A stretch of 32,910 nt of DNA, taken from contig JAPHSZ010000082.1 of the NCBI GenBank assembly GCA_026196545.1, positions 1-32,910 of the forward strand, written 5' to 3'. Source of the stretch: Gammaproteobacteria bacterium (GTDB taxonomy: Bacteria; Pseudomonadota; Gammaproteobacteria; SZUA-229). The position numbers and the translations under genes are program-made. Positions 26,242 to 32,910 of the stretch are shown here, in pieces. Below the pieces are notes generated by a model, which was not told the origin of the DNA, did not search any database, and saw only the letters and a list, made by a program, of their open reading frames with translations. Each line of letters opens with the position of its first letter. Position 1 is the stretch's first letter.

Positions 26242-26447
26242 AGTTTTACTCCTGCCTCCGTGGCTTATTATTTTTAGTTTCCATAACTGGTGGACACTGA
26301 TTTCTTATTGATCTGGTTCCTTTTCTGATAATGAACATACCAGCTCAACAGGGCGCTGGCCTGATTTTCCTGTGAAATAATAATTATGTCGGTGCATTCT
26401 ACGTGTCCTGTTGGTTTTTCAGTAATAGAAGCGAGTTTTTTATTATG
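26203..26447 (-). ncRNA. Candidate leader RNA or small RNA before the DUF389 gene
   Basis: A near-consensus promoter and a strong terminator delimit a minus-strand transcript of about 245 nt that ends about 20 bases before the DUF389 start. It contains a possible 30-codon reading frame (26305-26397) with AGGA eight bases before its ATG, encoding MHRHNYYFTGKSG and onward to CSLSEKEPDQ. The overall layout is that of an attenuated leader with a leader peptide or ligand-binding part, or of a free small RNA with read-through into the downstream gene. I recognise no known riboswitch class in it. Confidence 0.4.
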
Positions 26448-26453
26448 CGCAAT

Positions 26454-26483
26454 ACTATAGAATGTATGCCTGTCTTTAGTCAA
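26454..26483 (-). promoter_or_regulatory. Near-consensus sigma-70 promoter
   Basis: On the minus strand TTGACT (26483-26478) and TATAGT (26459-26454) are 18 bases apart, each with five of six consensus bases. The expected transcript start is near 26447. The -35 box coincides with the TTG that would be needed to start a 69-codon frame there, which argues against that frame being a gene. Confidence 0.65.
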
Positions 26484-26720
26484 GCACTATATATGGTGCG
26501 AATAACAGGCATTTTTTACCTGGCAGGTGCGGGAAATTAAAAATAAGCTGAGATTACAGGTGGTTGCTAATTGGCTTGAATGCTGGAACACTGCGTACTA
26601 TTGTTTAAGAATGAATATAAATTGTAACTGAAAGGTTAAAAACTGTGGTGACTATCCTAAATGTTGTAAAATCCATGTGCGCCAGATTGCATAAGAAGAC
26701 GGCTCAAAAACAATAAAGAA
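26484..26720. other. Gap before the giant repeat protein gene, no gene seen
   Basis: These 237 bases lie between the minus-strand promoter and the start of the giant gene. They are AT-rich, with no convincing reading frame, repeat or structured RNA. The promoter of the giant gene must be here, but I see no clear sigma-70 pair; its ribosome-binding site (AAAGAA) is weak. Confidence 0.5.
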
Positions 26721-29700
26721 ATGATAAACAAACCTGTCAGGAGTTACTTCTCTTTTTTTCGCGGTCTGCCACAATTGCTGTCGTCCATCGTCCTGTTGTT
26801 GATGGTATTGTTTGCCACAGAAGCACAGGCTGCAGTCACTGTTGCGCAGACTTCGTCACCGGTTTTCTATAGTAATTCAAATGCGGATACGACAACTACT
26901 TCACCGAAGTGCACCTACCTGTCGTTCGACGTAACCACCACAACGGCCATTACCGATGCCTGGGTAACGCTGGATGGTTTCACTGGTGGCTACCTGTCCA
27001 TGGGTGGTAACGATGATGGCATCTTCCATTTCGGGCCGATGGATGCAGGTGAAACCAGGGCGGTATTTTTTTATGTCTGTTCCACTTATACCGCCAAGCC
27101 GGTTTCGGGAACACAGTTCTATGATGTTAAGATCTATGAGGGTAAGCCAGTGGCGGCTGGTGGTGGTGTTGTTACCCCGATAAATACATCAAATTTATCC
27201 ATCACTATTGATGATGATGTGGTTGAGGCGAATCCAAATACGGTCAACGCGATCTGGGCGGATATCAACCCCAGTATACTGGGTGCGACTACTACGCTGA
27301 CCGTGGATGGAGATACCGGCACAATCGGCTGTATTTCGCCATCGGGTTGTACGGGTGCGGAATCGGGCCCGTTGTCTTTCAATCCGGCCACCTTCACTGA
27401 CTGGCGCGCCGATGCCTACGAGCTGGTGGCGACCAGTATTGTGCTGTCTGTAGGTAATACGGGTACCTTCAACAACACCCTGTATATCGACACGCTGCCG
27501 TCGTCTTCGGATACCCATTATTATGCGATCTACTATTTCCGCCCGGTTTCGACCACAGAATCGACCACCACGCTGTCACCGGTTTCCTATATAGCCAGCG
27601 GTACCAAGATCAAGCATACCGCCCTCGACAAAGGTGCTTATGCGGCGGCGGGTGGTCTGTTACCCATCCTGCCGGCAAAAAATGAAATATTGCTGAGCAA
27701 ATCAGTGAGTCATGCCACGCTGCCAGAGCAGGGTGGGGTAGTGACTTATACACTGAGCGCTACCAACTACGGTGCTTATACAGTCAGTCTCGATAGTTTC
27801 GTTGATACCCTGCCAGCGGGTGCCACTTATGTTCCGGGCTCGACCACATTCAATGATGTGCCATTTGCCGATCCCTATATTAATGGTTCTGTGCACGACT
27901 GGTCGTCGTTGTTTGATATTCCGGGCGGGGCCACGCGTTCGCTGATTTTCCAGGCGACGTTACCTGCGACACCGGGCAGCTATACCAATTCTGCCTATGC
28001 CCTGATTGGCAATGCGATTATCGATGCCACGTTGACCACCAGTGATTACACGCCGCCAACCGCAACCACTATCGTGCTCAATGCACCGACGATCACCAAA
28101 GCATTCTCGCCGATCGCACTGGCGATCGGCAGCAGTTCAACGCTGACATTGACTATTGGCAACCTAAATACGGCGCATACACTGAATGGTATTGCGGTAA
28201 GCGATACCATGCCCGCCGACCTGGTATTTGCCGCACCGCCGAATGCGGCGACCACCTGTACTGGCGCATCGTTGAGTATTAGCGGTACAACCATTTCAAT
28301 TGCAGGCGGTACGATACCCGCGAGCGGAAGCTGTACCGTTTCTGTGGATGTGACATCGTCGGTTAATGGTGTGTTTAACAATACCACCAATGCTGTTTCA
28401 TCCTCCAATGGTGGAACCGGCGCTACCGCGAGTGCCACACTGACGACCACGCCCAAACCCACCATCAGCAAAGCCTTCTCGGTTTCGACGATACCGGTAA
28501 ATGGCACGGCAACAATGAGTTTTATCATTACCAATAACACCGCTGGTGCGATTACAGGCATCACGTTCTCTGATACTTATCCTGCTAATCTGGTCAACGC
28601 GACCCCGGCCAATGTCAGCAATACCTGTGGCGGTACGGTCACCGCCGCCGATGGGGGCGGTAGCCTGAGTCTTGCTGGTGGTGACATTGCAACAGCAGGT
28701 GGCAGTTGTTCGATTAGTGTTGATGTGACTTCGGCGGTAGCGGGTGATTATGCCAATACCAGTAGCGGTGTCGATTCAAATGAATCATCCCCTGCGGGTC
28801 CGGTGAGTAATACGGCCACGCTTTCAGTGCTCGATCCACCAACAGTCAGTAAAGCATTCTCAACAACAACGATTGGTATAGGCCAGAGTTCAACGCTGAC
28901 GATTACATTGACTAATCCCAATGCGACAGTAATTACTGGTGCAGCTTTTACTGATACCTATCCGGCTAATTTGGTCAATGCAGCAACAACTAATCTTGCA
29001 AATTCCTGTGGTGGTACAGCGACGGCGGTTGCAAGCGCTGGCAGCCTAAGTCTTTCAGGTGGCACAATTCCCCCAGGTGGCAGTTGTAGTATGAGTGTTG
29101 ATGTAACTTCGAGTATTGCAACTGACTATATCAATACATTGGCCATTGGTGATGTGACTACGACTAATGCTGGTAGTAATACAGTGGCGGCAACTGATAC
29201 GCTGACGGTCAATACAACGCCGACTATTAATAAGAGTTTTAGTTTTGATACGGTGACGGGTATTGCAACCATGACGATTGTAATTACCAATAATGATGCA
29301 GCGGCAATTACTAATTTATCACTGACTGATTCTTTTCCATCGGGTATGAAAACGGATAATCCGCCATCAGTTTCACCGGCAGAACCCTGTGGTGCGGGTA
29401 GTAGTATCGATGCCCTGGGTGGAGCCGCGCTGAGTGCTACCGGGGGTGATACGGGTATCGAACTGACCGCTGGTCAAATTGCGGCAGCGGGAAGCTGTAG
29501 TTTCAGTATCAATCTTGAAGTCAATGCACTGGGTGTTTATGAAAACTATACATCGGGTTTAACCAGCGATTCCTTCACGGGCACAAGTAGTGCGAGTAAC
29601 ATCGCCACCTGGATTGCCCCCGCTGTCGGCAAGACCTTTACCCCGACGCAGGTAACACCGACGACGCTGGGCCCGAGTGATAATTCACGTATGATCATCA

Positions 29701-31703
29701 CCATCACTAACCCCAGTTTGACCACAGCACTGACCGGGCTGGCGATCACCGATACCTATCCGACCACGGCGACCAAGCTGGCTGGGGGGAGCTTGTCGGC
29801 AGCAATAACGACTTCGACCAGTCCCGATGCACCAGCTTCCAACAGCTGTGGCGGTACGCTTAATGTTGTTTCTACCGGCCTCAGTCTAACTGGTGGCTCA
29901 CTGGCGCCGGGAGCCAGCTGTACCATTGAGGTTGATGTCTGGGCCACCGATACCACGCCGGCGATTTATTACAACACGACGAGTAACATCGCATCGGATC
30001 AGGGTATTGGTGTTTCCGGTGCCGATTCGCTGATTATTACCACCAAGCCGACGATTGAGAAATCATTTTTGACCAGTCCGATTATCCTGTCGGGTGGTAC
30101 CGCAACCACGACGATGCGCATTATCGTGGAAAATAATTCTGGCATAGACATCACCGATGTGTCGTTCAGTGATACCTTCCCGACCAGTCCGTCACAGATG
30201 GTATGGGTGAGTACCGATGCTAATACCTGTGGTGGCACATTGACTGTTGCCGCTGGTGATGCCGGCATTAATTTGACCGGTGGTGCGATTAGCAGTGGAT
30301 TGCTTGCTCCTTTTGATCCGACCTGTACGATAGATATTACTGTTGAGGTATCGGCACCGGGTGATTATTACAATACCACCGACGGAGCTACTTCTTCGGT
30401 AAATACCGAAGTAGGCCCGGTCAGTAATACAGCGCAGCTGGTTGCTTATCTGGAAGCTCCCACGGTGACCAAAACTTTTGCCAGTGCCGGTTTTCAGGTC
30501 AATGGTACGAACCGCCTGACGATTACTTTGACTAATCCAAACACTGTTGCAATAAACAGTATGGGTTTTACCGACACCTATCCGGCCAATCTGCTCAATG
30601 CGGCAGCGCCCAATCTTGCCAATACCTGTGGCGGTACAGCGACAGCGGCGGCAGGTGCCGGCACACTGAACATTTCCGGTGGCAGCATTCCAGCATCAAG
30701 CTCATGCTCAGTCGAAGTGGACCTGACCGCCACGGCAGCGGGTGTTTATACTAATACGCTGGTGGCCAGTTCAGTGACTTCGGTTAATGCCAGTCCCGGG
30801 CCAGCGGCCGATGTGACAGCGGACACCACCGCCTATTTACCACCAACACTCACCAAAGTGTTTGGCTCTGCATCGATCAATGTTGGCGGTAGTGCTTCGA
30901 TGTGGTTAACGCTGACTAATCCGGCCAGTAACACTGCCGATATTACCAACCTGCAGGTGGACGATACCTTCCCGGCTGGTATGACCTTGCAGGACATCAG
31001 CTTTGGCTTTACACCCGCTGCCTGCGGCAGTGTCACCCGAACTGATGACACCGCATCGGTGGCCGGTGATGGCGCAGTTCGTCTCAAGGTGGCTACGCTG
31101 GCAGCAGGTGCTTCCTGTGAGGCCTCGATCAATATCACCTCATCGACACAGGGTGCGGTCACCAATACCACCGATGCACCCGTTGCAACGGCGCCGGTTA
31201 CGCTCACCGGTGCCACCGCCTGGGACAGCATCAGCGTGCTGAGTGCGCCGAGCATTATGCTGCTGAAATCGGTGCAGACCATCAGCGATCCGGTAAACCT
31301 CGGTGCCAATCCCAAGGCGATTCCGGGCGCGGTGGTGCAATACAATATTATTGCGACTAACAGTGGTGCCAGTTCGGCGGATGTTGATTCGACGGTGGTT
31401 CTCGACCCGATTCCGGCCAATACCGTGTTGTATGCTGATGATATTGGCGGTCCCGGTCCGGTGCTGTTCACCCAGGGGGTGACTTCCAGTACATTGACAT
31501 TTAATTCAGCGGTTGATGTGTCTTTCTCTGATGACGGTGGCGGAACCTGGACAGCAACGCCTTCCCCTGATGCAACGACGGGTTGTGATACTTCTGTGCC
31601 TGCGATTACGCATATCCGTGCCAACCCGAAGGGTACATTTATCGGTAGTGTGATCCCGCCGAGTCCGAGCTTCCAGCTTTCCTTCCGCGTTTGTATCCAG
31701 TAA
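26721..31703 (+). CDS. Giant secreted DUF11-type repeat protein
   Basis: The 1660-residue protein has a long signal peptide (about 1-38, hydrophobic LLSSIVLLLMVLFATEAQA) and a beta-rich N-terminal region (about 40-320). A DUF11-like unit starts near 323. Eight tandem units begin at P456, P580, P707, P834, P967, P1110, P1247 and P1375 (124-143 residues each), and a final DUF11-like unit starts at P1510. Each tandem unit opens PT(I/V)xKxF, continues LTITLTNPN and FTDTYPANL, and most keep a Cys pair (NTCGGT and GGSCSxSVDV), probably a disulfide. The chain ends in LSFRVCIQ with no membrane anchor or sorting motif. Such proteins are thought to form extended Ig-like surface rods. Adhesion or surface-layer function is inferred. 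The ends are intact and no secretion partner lies nearby. Confidence 0.9.
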   Translation: MINKPVRSYFSFFRGLPQLLSSIVLLLMVLFATEAQAAVTVAQTSSPVFYSNSNADTTTTSPKCTYLSFDVTTTTAITDAWVTLDGFTGGYLSMGGNDDGIFHFGPMDAGETRAVFFYVCSTYTAKPVSGTQFYDVKIYEGKPVAAGGGVVTPINTSNLSITIDDDVVEANPNTVNAIWADINPSILGATTTLTVDGDTGTIGCISPSGCTGAESGPLSFNPATFTDWRADAYELVATSIVLSVGNTGTFNNTLYIDTLPSSSDTHYYAIYYFRPVSTTESTTTLSPVSYIASGTKIKHTALDKGAYAAAGGLLPILPAKNEILLSKSVSHATLPEQGGVVTYTLSATNYGAYTVSLDSFVDTLPAGATYVPGSTTFNDVPFADPYINGSVHDWSSLFDIPGGATRSLIFQATLPATPGSYTNSAYALIGNAIIDATLTTSDYTPPTATTIVLNAPTITKAFSPIALAIGSSSTLTLTIGNLNTAHTLNGIAVSDTMPADLVFAAPPNAATTCTGASLSISGTTISIAGGTIPASGSCTVSVDVTSSVNGVFNNTTNAVSSSNGGTGATASATLTTTPKPTISKAFSVSTIPVNGTATMSFIITNNTAGAITGITFSDTYPANLVNATPANVSNTCGGTVTAADGGGSLSLAGGDIATAGGSCSISVDVTSAVAGDYANTSSGVDSNESSPAGPVSNTATLSVLDPPTVSKAFSTTTIGIGQSSTLTITLTNPNATVITGAAFTDTYPANLVNAATTNLANSCGGTATAVASAGSLSLSGGTIPPGGSCSMSVDVTSSIATDYINTLAIGDVTTTNAGSNTVAATDTLTVNTTPTINKSFSFDTVTGIATMTIVITNNDAAAITNLSLTDSFPSGMKTDNPPSVSPAEPCGAGSSIDALGGAALSATGGDTGIELTAGQIAAAGSCSFSINLEVNALGVYENYTSGLTSDSFTGTSSASNIATWIAPAVGKTFTPTQVTPTTLGPSDNSRMIITITNPSLTTALTGLAITDTYPTTATKLAGGSLSAAITTSTSPDAPASNSCGGTLNVVSTGLSLTGGSLAPGASCTIEVDVWATDTTPAIYYNTTSNIASDQGIGVSGADSLIITTKPTIEKSFLTSPIILSGGTATTTMRIIVENNSGIDITDVSFSDTFPTSPSQMVWVSTDANTCGGTLTVAAGDAGINLTGGAISSGLLAPFDPTCTIDITVEVSAPGDYYNTTDGATSSVNTEVGPVSNTAQLVAYLEAPTVTKTFASAGFQVNGTNRLTITLTNPNTVAINSMGFTDTYPANLLNAAAPNLANTCGGTATAAAGAGTLNISGGSIPASSSCSVEVDLTATAAGVYTNTLVASSVTSVNASPGPAADVTADTTAYLPPTLTKVFGSASINVGGSASMWLTLTNPASNTADITNLQVDDTFPAGMTLQDISFGFTPAACGSVTRTDDTASVAGDGAVRLKVATLAAGASCEASINITSSTQGAVTNTTDAPVATAPVTLTGATAWDSISVLSAPSIMLLKSVQTISDPVNLGANPKAIPGAVVQYNIIATNSGASSADVDSTVVLDPIPANTVLYADDIGGPGPVLFTQGVTSSTLTFNSAVDVSFSDDGGGTWTATPSPDATTGCDTSVPAITHIRANPKGTFIGSVIPPSPSFQLSFRVCIQ
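28086..31247 (+). repeat. Eight tandem Ig-like coding repeats
   Basis: Repeat starts at the nucleotide level are 28086, 28458, 28839, 29220, 29619, 30048, 30459 and 30843. Units are 372-429 bases and diverged, with strongest conservation around the DTYPANL and TCGGT codons. Units three (28839) and eight-minus-one (30459) are most alike although they are not adjacent, which suggests past recombination between units. Confidence 0.85.
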
Positions 31704-31712
31704 TTATTACGG

Positions 31713-32910
31713 CTAACTCTTTTCCCGTGCAATCGCACGATGGCCGATGTCCGTTCTGAAATAAACATCCTTCCATGAAATCTTGTTGACGATTTCGTAG
31801 GCCCTGGCCTGAGCATCGGTCACCGAATCGCCCAGCGCACAGGCGCACAGCACACGGCCGCCCGCAGTAACTATTTCACCGTCTTTTTCGGCGGTGCCGG
31901 CGTGGAAGATCTTGGTGTTGACGTTGTCGGCGCTATCCAGGCCGCTGATGACATCGCCCCTGTTGTAATCATCAGGATAACCACCGGCAGCGAGTACCAC
32001 ACCAATCGAAGTGCGCTCGTCCCAGTCTGCGGTTGCACTACCGAGCTTGCCGTCGATGGCATCCAGACAGTGTTCAACCAGATCCGATTTCAAACGCATC
32101 ATAATCGGCTGGGTTTCCGGGTCGCCAAAACGCACGTTGTATTCCAGCACATTGGGCCTGCCAGTCTCGTCGATCATCACGCCCGCGTACAGAAAGCCGG
32201 TGTAGTTGTTGCCCTCGGCGGCCATGCCATCAACAGTAGGGCGAATCACTTCATTCATGATGCGATCGTGAATTTCGGGCGTGACCACGGGGGCGGGCGA
32301 ATACGCGCCCATGCCGCCGGTGTTCGGGCCGGTGTCGCCATTGTCGCGTGCCTTGTGGTCCTGTGAAGTCGCCATCGGCAGAATGTTTTTGCCATCGACC
32401 ATACAGATGAAACTGGCTTCCTCGCCGAACAGGAATTCTTCGATCACCACACGGGCACCGGCATCACCAAAGCGGTTGCCGGAGAGCATGTCCCTGACCG
32501 CAGTGATGGCTTCGCCTTCGGAGTGCGCCAGAATCACGCCCTTGCCTGCAGCCAGACCATCGGCTTTAACTACCAGTGGTGCACCATGCTGTTTCACATA
32601 AGCAATCGCCTCGGCTTTATCGATAAAGTTGCCGTAGGCACCGGTGGGAATATGGTGGCGCGCCAGGAAATCCTTGGTGAAGGCCTTCGAACCTTCCAGT
32701 TGCGCCGCAGCTTTTGTTGGGCCGAACGCCTTCAGGCCGGCGGCAGAGAACTCATCAACAATACCCAGCACCAGCGGTGCCTCGGGGCCAACGATGGTCA
32801 GTTCTATGTTATTGCTTTTGGCGAAGTCGAGCAGCGCGGGAATATCCTCAGCACCGATATTCACGTTTTCAATATTGGCTTCCAGCGCCGTGCCGGCATT
32901 GCCTGGCGCC
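31713..32910 (-). CDS. purD: Phosphoribosylamine-glycine ligase, N-terminus beyond the window
   Basis: PurD (GAR synthetase) joins phosphoribosylamine and glycine with ATP in purine synthesis. The visible 399 residues run from APGNAGTALEAN (close to the native N-terminus, about 20-25 residues missing) to the stop at 31713. They include IVGPEAPLVLGIVDEF, FGPTKAAAQLEGSKAF, the ATP-grasp motifs VVKADGLAAGKGV and FLFGEEASF, then DNGDTGPNTGGMGAYSPAP and NVRFGDPETQ. The frame continues open to the window edge, so the gene is partial only because the window ends. It is convergent with the giant repeat gene, with nine bases between the stops and no visible terminator there. Confidence 0.96.
   Translation of the reverse strand, partial: APGNAGTALEANIENVNIGAEDIPALLDFAKSNNIELTIVGPEAPLVLGIVDEFSAAGLKAFGPTKAAAQLEGSKAFTKDFLARHHIPTGAYGNFIDKAEAIAYVKQHGAPLVVKADGLAAGKGVILAHSEGEAITAVRDMLSGNRFGDAGARVVIEEFLFGEEASFICMVDGKNILPMATSQDHKARDNGDTGPNTGGMGAYSPAPVVTPEIHDRIMNEVIRPTVDGMAAEGNNYTGFLYAGVMIDETGRPNVLEYNVRFGDPETQPIMMRLKSDLVEHCLDAIDGKLGSATADWDERTSIGVVLAAGGYPDDYNRGDVISGLDSADNVNTKIFHAGTAEKDGEIVTAGGRVLCACALGDSVTDAQARAYEIVNKISWKDVYFRTDIGHRAIAREKS

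Noticed and set aside
26274-26483. 69-codon minus-strand frame before the DUF389 gene
   Set aside because: It needs a TTG start that is itself the -35 box of a near-consensus promoter, has no ribosome-binding site and no recognisable product.
28086-31247. Regularly spaced repeats as a CRISPR array
   Set aside because: Repeats are 372-429 bases, diverged and fully coding in one frame; they are protein domain repeats.
30833-31816. 327-codon minus-strand frame at the end of the giant gene
   Set aside because: It is antisense to well-supported repeat coding sequence and overlaps purD; the product has no recognisable features.

Overview
The window looks like chromosomal DNA of a gammaproteobacterium. 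It carries a thiD-thiE-hemL-ycgL cluster, a znuA/znuCB zinc uptake locus, classical two-domain argA, rimO, tcdA (csdL), ilvD, nadC and purD, all with proteobacterial-type products. Genus cannot be decided from the sequence alone. Most genes are housekeeping and have moderate, even base composition. The accessory parts are a visibly AT-rich two-gene stretch (about 17.7-20.0 kb), a run of hairpin repeats just before it (17.4-17.6 kb), and a 1660-residue secreted repeat protein (26.7-31.7 kb).

Left to right. Bases 1 to about 109 read on the plus strand like an internal piece of ethanolamine ammonia-lyase large subunit (EutB). They are joined abruptly to a minus-strand rimO that lacks its C-terminal end, so this edge is probably an assembly chimera or a rearrangement scar. 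Divergent from rimO is tcdA, with an unusual nucleotide-binding loop, then an orphan lipoprotein gene, a bidirectional terminator, and a minus-strand membrane-tethered cold-shock-domain protein. Next come minus-strand genes for thiamine and haem biosynthesis: yjbQ, thiD, thiE, hemL and ycgL. thiE lies in the same frame as thiD and is separated from it by one TGA. The zinc locus follows: znuA (minus) faces a small secreted protein, znuC and znuB (plus).

From 10.5 to 15.4 kb is a three-gene RND efflux operon: a TolC-like outer membrane protein, a 118-residue reduced adaptor, and the RND pump. ilvD follows, then the hairpin repeat cluster and the AT-rich island, which encodes a beta-propeller membrane protein and a zinc-ribbon membrane protein. 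Minus-strand argA, nadC and plsC form a compact operon, and a LtaS-type sulfatase-fold membrane enzyme is transcribed divergently from it. A DUF389 membrane protein gene is preceded by a promoter-leader-terminator arrangement of about 250 nt. The window ends with the giant repeat protein and the convergent 3' part of purD.

The observations most worth checking are the minimal RND adaptor, the possible attenuated leader or small RNA before the DUF389 gene, the in-frame thiD-TGA-thiE junction, the altered TcdA nucleotide loop, the unknown membrane pair in the AT-rich island, and the nested hairpin element next to it.
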